This document shows positions 1 to 8,215 of a stretch of 64,000 nt of DNA, in pieces. The position numbers and the translations under genes are program-made. Positions within the stretch are counted from its first letter, which is position 1. Every line of letters begins with the position of its first letter. The DNA comes from Aristolochia californica (lineage: Eukaryota > Streptophyta > Magnoliopsida > Piperales > Aristolochiaceae). The DNA lies in contig JARWKL010000008.1 of assembly GCA_029961685.1 (NCBI GenBank), positions 33,853,619-33,917,618 of the forward strand. Reading direction: 5' to 3'. The notes beneath the pieces were generated by a model. That model was not told the DNA's origin and ran no database searches. It saw only the letters and a list, made by a program, of their open reading frames with translations.

Positions 1-120
1 CTCTTTAACATGTTTCAAGCATGCATATCCATATTTAAAACACGTGTAGGATCAATTAGAAATCTCTTTCTTCTAAAATCCCAGGCTATTAGGGTTGAAC
101 TAGTGGAGTTTCACAAACTC

Positions 121-567
121 GGATAGCAAAACTTTTGAGTTCATTTGTTGTGTACGAATAAATTTTCTTTACTTACATTTGTTGTTGTTTTAAATTTTTT
201 ACATACATGAACTTTGAAATTTTTGTTTTGCTTCGATCACTTTGCCTTCTTATCTTTTTGTTTACGAGATAAAAGGAAAAGTGAAAACTCAAGTTTTGAT
301 ATTTGAAAAAAATATAATTCTAAAATAGATATGCACAAATGTAAAGAGAGATGAATATCAAAACTTTTGTGTTCATTTGTGGTGTGTGAATAAATTTTCT
401 TTACTTACATTTGTTGTTGTTTTAAATATTTTGCACACATGAACTCTGAATTTTTTTTTTGCTGTGATCTTTTTGTTTACAAGATAAAGAGAAAAGTGAA
501 AACTCAATTTTTAATTTAAGAAAAAAGTATACAATTAAAATGGATATGCAAAAATGTAAAGAGAGAT
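121..567 (+). repeat. Internal tandem duplication within a satellite monomer (copy 1)
   Basis: Monomer segment from GGATAGCAAAACTTTTG to the GAGAGAT motif is present twice in a row, about 121-352 and 353-567. The join reads GAGAGAT followed by GAATATCAAAAC, whereas a normal monomer continues GAGAGATAATTCC. This accounts for the 884-bp monomer length. Confidence 0.85.
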
Positions 568-1672
568 AATTCCAAAAGTGTCTGTAATTTCTAGGTATTG
601 TAAATTCTTTCTAGTTTTTGTATATTATGTTTTGCAATCGTCGGGAAAAAGGGGAGGTGGGGGATTTTTAACTGAGTGTAGTGTTGACTCCCAATCCATC
701 AGTCAATTTTTACAAAAATATAGCCTGTTACCCATGATTGACCGATAAATCAGTTTACAATCATCAATGACTGTTAGGTCAGCTTTTTGTAAATGGGCAA
801 AAACGAGCTTGTTTGACTCGGGTAAATATCCCACCGCACGTTCACCTGAGAATTTAATGACGTTTGAATCCATAGGTCATTTGCATATTTAATATGTTTC
901 ATGCATGCATATCCATATTTAAAACATGTGTAGGATCAAATAAAAATCTCTTTCTTATAAAATTCCATGCTATAAGGGTTGAACTAGTGGAATTTCTCAA
1001 ATTTGGATATCAAAACTTTTGTGTTCATTTGTGGTGTATGAATAAATTTTATTTTCTTACATTTTTAGTTGTTTAAATTTTTTGCATTTATGAAAGTTTT
1101 GGTTTTTTGTGATCTATTTGTCTTCATATCTTTTTTTATTTACAACATAAAGAGAAAAGTGAAAACTCAAGTTTTGATTTAAGAAAAAAGTATAAATCTA
1201 AAATGGAAATGCAAAAATGTAGAAAGAAATAATTCCAAAAAGTGTCTGCAATTTTTTGGGATTGTAAACTCTTTGTAGTTTTTATATATTAGGTTATGCA
1301 ATCGTCAGGAAAAGGGGGAGGCGGGGGATTTTTAACTGAGTGTAGTATTGACTCCCAATTCATTAGTCATTTCTTACAAAAAAAATATAGCTCGTTACAC
1401 ATGATTGATCGATAAATTACTTTTCAATGATCAATGATTATTAGGTCAGCTTTTTGTAAATGAGCAAAATAATGGCTTGTTTGACTCGGGTAAATATCCC
1501 ATCACATGTTCACTTGAGAATTTAATGAGGTTTGGATCCATAGGTCATTTGCATCATTAACATGTTTGATGCATGCATATCCGTATTTAAAACATGTGTA
1601 GGATCAATTAGAAATATATTTCCTATAAAAATCCAAGCTTTTATGGTTGAACAAGTGGAATTTCTCAAACTT

Positions 1673-2135
1673 GGATATGAAACTTTTGTGTTCATTTGTG
1701 GTGTGTGAATAAATTTTATTTACTTACATTTGTTGTTGTTTTAAATTTTTTGCATACATGAACTCTAAAATTTTCATTTTTTTGCAATCTCTTTGCTTTC
1801 TTATCTTTTTCTTTTCGAGATAAAGGGAAAAGTGAAAATTTAAGTTTTGATTTAAGAAAAAAGTATACATCTAAAATGGATATGTACAAATGTAAAGAGA
1901 GATGGAAATCAAAACTTCTATGTTCATTTGTGGTGTGCGAATAAATTTTATATACTTACATTTCTTGTTCTTTTAAATTTGTTGCATGCATGAACTCTCA
2001 AATTTTTGTTTTGCTGTGATCTATTTGCCTTCATATATTTTTGTTTACGAGATAAAGGGAAAAGTGAAAACTTAAGTTTTAATTTAAGAAAAAAGTATAC
2101 ATCTAAAATGGAAATGCTCAATTGTTGAGAGAGAT
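1673..2135 (+). repeat. Internal tandem duplication within a satellite monomer (copy 2)
   Basis: Same duplication as at 121-567. The segments are about 1673-1903 and 1904-2135, and the join reads GAGAGAT followed by GGAAATCAAAAC. The breakpoint is at the same monomer coordinate, so both derive from one event. Confidence 0.85.
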
Positions 2136-5100
2136 AATTCCAACAAGTGTATATAATGTTAAGGGATTGTAAACTCTTTCTAGTTTTTTATGTTAGGTTT
2201 TCCAATCATCAAGAAAAGGGGGAGGCGGGTGATTTTTAACTGAGTGTAGTGTTTACTTGCAGTCCATAAGTCATTTCTTACAAAAATATAGCCTGTTACG
2301 CTTGATTGACCGATAAATCACTTTACAATCATCAATTATTGCTAGGTTAGCTTTTTTTAAATGGGCAAAATAATGGCTTGTTTGACTCGGGTAAATATCC
2401 CACCGCATGTTCACTTGAAAATTTAATGAGGTTTGGATCCATAGGTCATTTGCATCTTTAATATGTTTCAAGCATTCATATCCATATTTAAAACATGTGT
2501 AGGATCAATTATAAATCTCGTTCTTTTAAATTCCAAGCTAAATGCGGGTAATTAGTGGAATTTCTCAAACTTGGATTTCAAAACTTTTGTGTTTATTTGT
2601 GGTGTGTGAATAAATTTTCTGTACTTACATTTGTTATTGTTTTAAATTTTTTGCATACATGAATTCTGAAATTTTTGTTTTGTTGCGATCTCTTTGCCTT
2701 CTTATCTATTTGTTTACGAGATAAAGGGAAAAGTGAAAACTCAAGTTTTGATTTAAGAAAAAAGTATACATCTAAAATGGATATACAGAAATGTAAAGAG
2801 AGATAATTCCTAAAAGCTTCTATAATTTCTAGGTATTGTAAATTCTTTCTAGTATTTTTATATTAGGTTTTGCAATCATCGGGAATTGGACAAGGTGGGG
2901 GATTTTTAACTGAGTGTAGTGTTGACTCCCAATCCATCAATCATTTCTTCCAAAAATATAGCCCGTTATGCATGATTGATAGATAAATCACTATATAATC
3001 ATTAATGATTGTTAGGTCAGCTTTTTGTAAATGGGCAAAATAATGGCTTATTTGACACGGGTAAATATCCCACCGTACTTTCACTTGAGAATTTAATGAG
3101 CTTTGGATCCATAGCTCATTTGAATCTTTAACAAGTTTGAATCATGCATATCCATATTTAAAACATGTGTAGGATCAATTACAAATCTCTTTCTTATAAA
3201 ATTCCTAGCTATAGGGTTGAACTTGTGGAATTTCCCAAACTTAGATATCAAAAACTTTTGTGTTCATTTGTAGTTGTGAATAAATTTTCTTTACTTACAT
3301 TTGTTGTTGTTTAAATTTTTTTGGATACATGAACTCTAAAATTTTTGTTTTGCAGTGATCTATTAGCCTTCTTATATTTTTGTTTACGAGATAAACGGAA
3401 AAGTCAAAAACGAAGTTTTGATTTAAGAAAAAAAGTATACATCTAAAATGGAGATGCAAAACTGTAGATAAAGATATTTCCAAAAAGTGTCTATAATTTG
3501 TAGGGATTGTAAACTCTTTCTAGTTTTTCTTTATTAGGTTTGCCAATCGTCGGGAAAAGGGGGAGAAGGGGAATTTTAACTGAATGTAGTGTTGACTCCA
3601 AATCCATAAGTCATTTCTTACAAAATAATTATAGCCCATTACGCATGATTGACCGATAAATCACGTTACAATCATAAATGATTGGTAGGTCAGCGTTTTA
3701 TAAATGGGCAAAATAAAGCCTTGTTTATCTCGGGTAAATATCCCACCGCACGTCCACTTGAGAATTTAATGAGGTTTGGATCAATAAATCTTTTCCATCT
3801 GTCACATGTTTCAAGCACACATATCCATCTTTAAAACATGTGTAGGATCAATTACAAAACTCTTTCTTATAAAATTCCAAGCTATTAGGGTTGAACTAGT
3901 GGAATTTTCCAAACTTGGAAAACAAAACTTTTTTGTTCATTTGTCTTGTGAATAAATTTTCTTTTCTTACATTTATTGTTGTTTTGAATTTTTTGTATAC
4001 ATAAACTCTTAAATTTTCGTTTTGTGATGATTTTTTTGCCTTCTTATCTTTTAGTTTACGAAATAAAGGGAAAGGTGAAAACTCAAGTTTTAATTTAAGA
4101 AAAAGTATAAATCTAAAATGGAAATGAGCAAATGTAGAGAGAGATAATTCCAAAAAGTGTCCAAAAATTTTAGGGTTGTAAACTCTTTCTAGTTTTTATT
4201 TATTAAGTTTTACAATAGTCAAGAATAGGAAGAGGCGGTGATTTTAAACCGAGTGTAGTGTTGACTCCAAATCCATAATTCATTTCTAACAAAAAAATAT
4301 AGCACATTACGCATGATTGACCGATAAATTACTTTACAATCATCAATAATTGTTAGGTCAACTTTTTGTAAGTAGGCAAAATAATGACTTGTTTGACTTG
4401 GGTAAATATCCCACCGCACGTTCACTTGAGAATTTAATGAGGTTAGGATCCATAGGTTATTTGCATCTTAAACATGTTTCAAGCATGCATATCCATATTT
4501 AAAACATGTGTAGGATCAATTACAAATCTCTTTCTTATAAAATTCCAAGCTATTAGGGTTGAACTAGTGGAATTTCCCAAACTTGGATATCAAAAATTTT
4601 GTGTTCATTTGTGGAGTGTGAATAAATTTTCTTCACTTACATTTGTTGTTGTTTAAATTTTTTTGCATACATAAACTCTAAAATATTGGTTTTATTGTGA
4701 TCTATTTGGCTTCTTATCTTTTAGTTTACGAGATAAAGGGAAAAGTGAAAACTCAAGTTTTGATTTAAGAAAAAAATTTACATCTAAAATTGAAATGCAC
4801 AAATGTAGAGAGAGTTAATTCCAAAAAGTGTCTATAATTTTTAGGGATAGTATATTGTTTCTAGTTTTTATATATTGGGTTTTGCAATCATCCGGAAAAG
4901 GGGGAGGTGAGGGATTTTTTAACTAAGTGTAGTGTTGACTCCGAATCCATAAGTCATTTCTTACATAAAAAAAATATTGCCCTTACGAATGATTGACCGA
5001 TAAATCACATTACAATCATCAATGATTGTTAGGTCAACTTTGAGTAAATGGGCAAAATAAGCATTTGTTTGACTCGGGTAAATATCTCACTGCACGTTCA

Positions 5101-5682
5101 CTTGAGAATTTAATGAGGTTTGGATCCATAGGTCATTTGCATTTGTAACATGTTTCAAGCATGCATATCCATATTTAAAACATGTGTAGGATCAATGACA
5201 AATCACTTTAATATAAAATTCAAACCAATTAGGGTTGAACTAGGGGAATTTCCCAAAGTTGGATATCAAAACTTTTGTGTACATTTGTGGTGTGTGAATA
5301 AATTTTCTTTAGTTACATTTGTTGTTGTTTTAAATTTTTTGCATACATAAACTGTAAAATTTTCGTTTTATAGTGAACTTTTTGCCTTCTTATCTTTTAG
5401 TTTACAAGATAAAGGGAAAAGTAAAAACTCATGTTTTGATTTAAGAAAAAAGTACACATCTAAAATGGTAATTCACAAATGTAGATAGATAATTCCAATA
5501 AGTGTCCGTAATTTTTAAGGATTGTACATTCCTTCTAGTATTTATATATTAGGTTTTGTAAATCGTGGGGAATAGGGGGAGGCATACATTTTTAACTGAG
5601 TGTAGTATTTACTCCCAATCCATTAGTCATTTATTAAAAAAAAATATAGCCCGTTACGCATGATTGACCGATAAATCACTTT

Positions 5683-5700
5683 ACAATCATCAATGATTGT
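5683..5700. repeat. Short palindrome in the satellite monomer (representative copy)
   Basis: ACAATCAT and ATGATTGT are perfect inverted arms of 8 bp around a CA spacer, at monomer position about 534-551. The same or a near-identical motif is found in most monomers of the window (for example 16826, 27476, 48887 and 60-kb copies with ATTATTG variants). A protein-binding site or a cruciform are possible but unproven. Confidence 0.8.
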
Positions 5701-6171
5701 TAGGTCAGCATTTTGTAAATGAGCAAAATAATGACTGGTTTGACTCGAGTAAATATCCCACTGCACGTTCACTTGATAATTTAATGAGGTTTGGATCCAT
5801 ACGTCATTTACATCTTTAACATGTTACAAACATGCATATCCATATTTAAAACATGTGTAGGATCAATTACAAATCTCTTTCTTATAAAATTCCAAGCTAT
5901 TAGGGTTGAAGTAGTGGAATTTCCCACAACTTGGATATAAAAAATTTTGTGTTCATTTGTGGTGTGTGAATAAATTTTCTTTACTTACATTTGTTGTTGT
6001 TTTAAATTTTTGGCATATGTAAACTCTAAAATTTTGGTTTTGTTGTGATCTATTTGCCTTCTTATTTTTTTTTACAAGATAAAGTGAAAAGTTAAAACTC
6101 ATGTTTTGATTTAATAAAAAAGTATATATCTAAAATGGAAATTCACATATGTAGATAGAGATAATTTCGAA

Positions 6172-6176
6172 AAGTG
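6172..6176 (+). repeat. Target-site duplication, left (AAGTG)
   Basis: AAGTG immediately precedes the 5' LTR and is repeated at 8211-8215 right after the 3' LTR. The uninterrupted monomer reads AAAAAGTGTCTGTAA here, so the element duplicated 5 bp of satellite on insertion. Confidence 0.95.
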
Positions 6177-6273
6177 TGTTATGCACACAATAACATTATT
6201 ATTTTAGTGTTTTTTAGTTTACTTTATTTTATTTCAGTTTTAGGTCACAAGGGGTATTTTTGGAATTATTTAT

Positions 6274-6330
6274 TAATAGGGATATTTTTGGAATATTTTA
6301 TTCATAGGGATATTTTTGTAATATTTTATT
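6274..6330 (+). repeat. 28-bp tandem duplication present only in the 5' LTR
   Basis: Two adjacent copies of an AATAGGGATATTTTTGGAAT-type unit. The second reads CATAGGGATATTTTTGTAAT. The 3' LTR has one copy only, which explains most of the 25-bp length difference between the LTRs. Confidence 0.9.
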
Positions 6331-6351
6331 AAACCCTAACAGGGTGAACCC

Positions 6352-6359
6352 TATTTAAG
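6352..6359 (+). promoter_or_regulatory. TATA-like box in the 5' LTR
   Basis: TATTTAAG within CCCTATTTAAGGGG, conserved in the 3' LTR at 7970-7977. Its position in the middle of the LTR fits a U3 core promoter. Inferred from motif and location only. Confidence 0.45.
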
Positions 6360-6594
6360 GGGTAAGAGTAATGAGAAAAGGAAGCATTGAAGTATTAAGA
6401 ATTAGGTTAAATTTAGCGTAAAGAGGCTTAGAGTTCTCCTCAACGAGCTCTAGGGTTTTCAATCTTCCCTTTGGCTTGATCTTTTGTTTTCGTTCTCCAT
6501 GTCTTCCTTCAATCCTTACTATCCGTACGGTAATTCGTGGTAGATTGCAGATCCACCCAAAGAATCCTTGTGCCAGATCTGGGACTGTAACAAC

Positions 6595-6610
6595 TGGTAT
6601 CAGAGCGGGA
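6595..6610 (+). other. Primer-binding site for initiator tRNA-Met
   Basis: TGGTATCAGAGC begins two bases after the LTR end. It is complementary to the 3' end of plant initiator methionine tRNA, the usual minus-strand primer of many plant LTR retrotransposons. The match continues weakly into CGGGA. Confidence 0.9.
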
Positions 6611-7080
6611 ACACATTAATATCAGAGCAGGGTTCTCCAACGAAAATCAGCAAAAGTGAATTACTGGAATTGATCCTCAGATGTCAGGCAAAGAATGACA
6701 AAAAATTTGATGAGATATTCGAAAGGTGCTCTAAATTTAATCTCCATATAGAGAGGTTGAATGGGAGGATGAACAACATAACAAGTTTAACAAGGGGAAG
6801 GAACACAACGCCGACACAAAACGGAGGGGGAGATGAGTTTGCTGTGAGAAAGAAACCCACTGCAGAAGTCGCTCGAGATGTCTCGGAAGGGCAGGAGACC
6901 CAAGAAATCAGAGCGCCCCCGGTCTCTCCAGCGGCGGCAAAATCCGAAATTGGGGACACAAATCAGAAATTGGACTCCAAATTTCCAAAATCCGACGGCG
7001 GAGACACCGGAATTTCAAAAATGGAAGAGGCTCACCCTTTCCCAATGGACGCTGTGCGTATCTCCGAACCGAAGCTGTAG
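6595..7080 (+). pseudogene. Gag-like open frame remnant of the retrotransposon
   Basis: The frame is open from inside the 5' LTR (6568, a TTG codon) to the TAG at 7078-7080. The peptide after the PBS has a charged, probably helical segment (SELLELILRCQ...DEIFERCSKFNLHIERL) followed by a polar, low-complexity tail rich in E, K, P and S. This resembles the N-terminal part of plant Ty3/gypsy gag precursors, but no capsid core or CCHC zinc knuckle is present. There is no ATG near the PBS; the first in-frame ATG is at 6769. It is therefore probably a truncated gag leader retained for RNA packaging, or a non-coding leftover. The homology is a resemblance by eye, not a search result. Confidence 0.4.
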
Positions 7081-7090
7081 TGGGGAGGTG

Positions 7091-7109
7091 ATTTCCTAAT
7101 AGAGGAAAT
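7091..7109. repeat. Small inverted repeat in the retrotransposon
   Basis: ATTTCCT (7091-7097) and AGGAAAT (7103-7109) are perfect 7-bp arms around a 5-base spacer. Could form a weak stem-loop in the element RNA. Confidence 0.6.
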
Positions 7110-7581
7110 TTCGAAATCGTCGGCATTGGAGGATTTGGGGGTGACCAAAAATCCAAAATCGGAGGGGAATAGGAAATTCCGTCGGCGCCGTAGGCAAAAT
7201 TTTCGACATAATTTCCGCTGGTCTCTATTCCGGGGGGCTAAGAAACAGAGGTTCTCTGTCTTGGCAATGCTCCCAATGGGCTTCTCTTCGCCACCGGCGA
7301 AGTAGAATAGTTCGTCGGTGCCGTAATCGACTTTTCTGCAAGGGATCTCGGTTCTGGGAGGCTGAGCAACGACGATTCACAAGTTTCCAAGAACCCTCTG
7401 TCTCGGAAACTATCCAAACGGCGAAGCCCCGACGGGCTGCAATTCACCACTGGAAAATCAGGCCACTCCGTCGGTGCCGGGAGAGAGGAAGGAGACGTCC
7501 GTCGCCGGCCTTCGTCGGTGTCATGAGGAAAGAATCCGCCGGCCGCAACGTTCGGGAGCTGCCGAAGGAAGAAGACGAGTC

Positions 7582-7618
7582 CCGATTAAATTTTCCTAAC
7601 TTAGGAAAATTTAATCGG
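7582..7618. repeat. Perfect 18-bp-arm palindrome in the retrotransposon
   Basis: The arm at 7582-7599 (CCGATTAAATTTTCCTAA) is the exact reverse complement of 7601-7618, with only one base (C, 7600) between them. Such a long, nearly loopless palindrome is unlikely by chance. It could form a hairpin in the genomic RNA or a cruciform in DNA. Confidence 0.9.
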
Positions 7619-7649
7619 CCCGGTCCGCTGAGTCACACGCCGGACCGGG
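7619..7649. repeat. GC-rich stem-loop (9-bp stem, 13-base loop)
   Basis: CCCGGTCCG at 7619-7627 pairs perfectly with CGGACCGGG at 7641-7649. It starts one base after the 18-bp palindrome ends, so the two hairpins stack. Confidence 0.85.
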
Positions 7650-7660
7650 TTCCTGAACCG

Positions 7661-7678
7661 AGTTAACCCAGGTTAACT
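7661..7678. repeat. Inverted repeat AGTTAACC/GGTTAACT
   Basis: Perfect 8-bp arms at 7661-7668 and 7671-7678 around CA. Third inverted repeat within 97 bases. Confidence 0.8.
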
Positions 7679-7700
7679 TGAACCGGCCCAAAAAAAAAGT

Positions 7701-7819
7701 GTAGGCAAACAGGGGGGGTCATAGCTATCTCGGATACTACTACGGTACTGGTGGAGACATCGGCATACAGACACTACTTTCGAGGTTGAGGACAAGCTCA
7801 TCTTCCAAGGGGGGTGTAA
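7701..7819 (+). mobile_element. 3' end of the retrotransposon interior with polypurine tract
   Basis: The purine run AAGGGGGG (7807-7814) lies five bases before the 3' LTR and is the expected plus-strand primer. The stretch just upstream, in the frame read from 7779, gives FEVEDKLIFQGG. This is reminiscent of the polyprotein C-terminus that precedes the PPT in plant Ty3/gypsy elements, so it may be the last trace of pol. The peptide resemblance is tentative; the PPT is well placed. Confidence 0.65.
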
Positions 7820-8210
7820 TGTTATGCACGCAATAACATTATTATTTTAGTGTTTTCTTTAATTTACTTTATTTTATTTCAGTTTTAGGTCACAAGGGGG
7901 TATTTTTGGAATTATTTATTAATAGGGATATTTTTGGAATATTTTATTAAACCCTAACAGGGTGAACCCTATTTAAGGGGTAAGAGTAATGAGAAAAGGA
8001 AACATTGAAGTATTATGAATTAGGTTAAATTTAGCGTAAAGAGGCTTAGAGTTCTCCTCAACGAGCTCTAGGGTTTTCAAGCTTCCCTTTGGCTTGATCT
8101 TTCGTTTTCATTCTCCATGTCTTCTTTCAATCCTTACTATCCGTACGGTAATCCATGGTAGATTGCAGATCCACCCAAAGAATCCTTGTGCCAGATCCGG
8201 GACCGTAACA
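7820..8210 (+). mobile_element. 3' LTR (391 bp)
   Basis: Begins TGTTATGCAC and ends CCGTAACA; direct repeat of the 5' LTR. It lacks the 28-bp duplication. Many differences from the 5' LTR are C/T or G/A transitions, as expected for methylated plant repeats. The TATA-like motif is at 7970-7977. Confidence 0.95.
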
Positions 8211-8215
8211 AAGTG
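8211..8215 (+). repeat. Target-site duplication, right (AAGTG)
   Basis: Second copy of the 5-bp duplication. Satellite sequence resumes immediately, at CCTGTAAATTTTAGG. Confidence 0.95.

Larger units (their letters stand above)
10..3132 (+). repeat. Dimeric higher-order repeat (two copies, ~1.55 kb)
   Basis: Two consecutive dimers, 10-1561 and 1562-3132. Each consists of one oversize monomer (884 and 901 bp) carrying the same internal duplication, followed by one normal monomer (668 and 670 bp). The shared, identically placed duplication shows that the dimer was amplified as a unit. Confidence 0.75.
1..6171 (+). repeat. Satellite array, left block (about 670-bp monomers)
   Basis: Head-to-tail copies of an AT-rich satellite monomer. 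Anchor ATGTTTCAAGCATGC-like starts are at 10, 894, 1562, 2463, 3133, 3806, 4474, 5150 and 5821. Spacings are 884, 668, 901, 670, 673, 668, 676 and 671, so two monomers are oversize (see the internal duplications). The last monomer is cut at 6171 by the LTR retrotransposon and resumes at 8216. Copies differ by scattered substitutions and 1-3 bp indels. No gene is seen. Open frames of about 60-85 aa recur at the same monomer phase on both strands and reflect the repeat, not coding. Confidence 0.95.
6177..6592 (+). mobile_element. 5' LTR (416 bp)
   Basis: Begins TGTTATGCAC and ends GTAACA, giving TG...CA termini with a short inverted terminus (TGTTA/TAACA). It matches the 3' LTR throughout, except for a 28-bp tandem duplication here (about 6274-6330), two small indels and about 12 substitutions. 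A TATA-like TATTTAAG lies at 6352-6359, a plausible promoter element. The LTR is notably richer in mixed sequence than the surrounding satellite. Confidence 0.95.
7081..7700. mobile_element. GC-rich interior of the retrotransposon without recognised coding
   Basis: About 620 bases with markedly higher GC and CpG than anything else in the window. Stops interrupt the forward frames, and I recognise no protein domain. It holds degenerate CGTCGG-centred motifs at 7118, 7180, 7313, 7469 and 7513, and several perfect inverted repeats. It may be captured host sequence or a diverged untranslated region. Open frames on the minus strand here (for example 6908-7156 and 7238-7450) have no recognisable features and are not called. 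Confidence 0.6.
6177..8210 (+). mobile_element. Non-autonomous LTR retrotransposon (short, Ty3/gypsy-like), inserted in satellite
   Basis: A 2034-bp element flanked by 5-bp direct repeats: 5' LTR 6177-6592, PBS from 6595, internal region 6593-7819, polypurine tract ending just before the 3' LTR, and 3' LTR 7820-8210. The interior is only 1227 bp. It has a gag-like open frame but no recognisable protease, reverse transcriptase, RNase H or integrase core, so it would need proteins from a full-length relative. Placement in Ty3/gypsy is an inference from the tRNA-iMet PBS, the gag-like peptide and the tract AAGGGGGG before the 3' LTR; many Copia elements use the same tRNA. It is larger than a typical TRIM and smaller than a typical LARD. 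By eye the LTRs differ at about 12 of ~388 aligned positions plus a few indels, which suggests a fairly recent insertion. Confidence 0.93.

Noticed and set aside
894..1076. Short forward ORFs such as this one, recurring about every 670 bp, as a multigene family
   Set aside because: They sit at a fixed phase of a satellite monomer, have no recognisable domain, vary in length by frameshifts and stops, and have no splice or promoter context. They are repeat by-products.
6684..6959. Minus-strand ORF over the gag-like frame
   Set aside because: Shadow of the forward frame in GC-rich sequence. It contains no recognised motif and opposes the element's transcription direction.
7238..7450. Minus-strand 70-aa ORF in the retrotransposon interior
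   Set aside because: GC-rich low-complexity composition without a recognisable domain. Probably chance.
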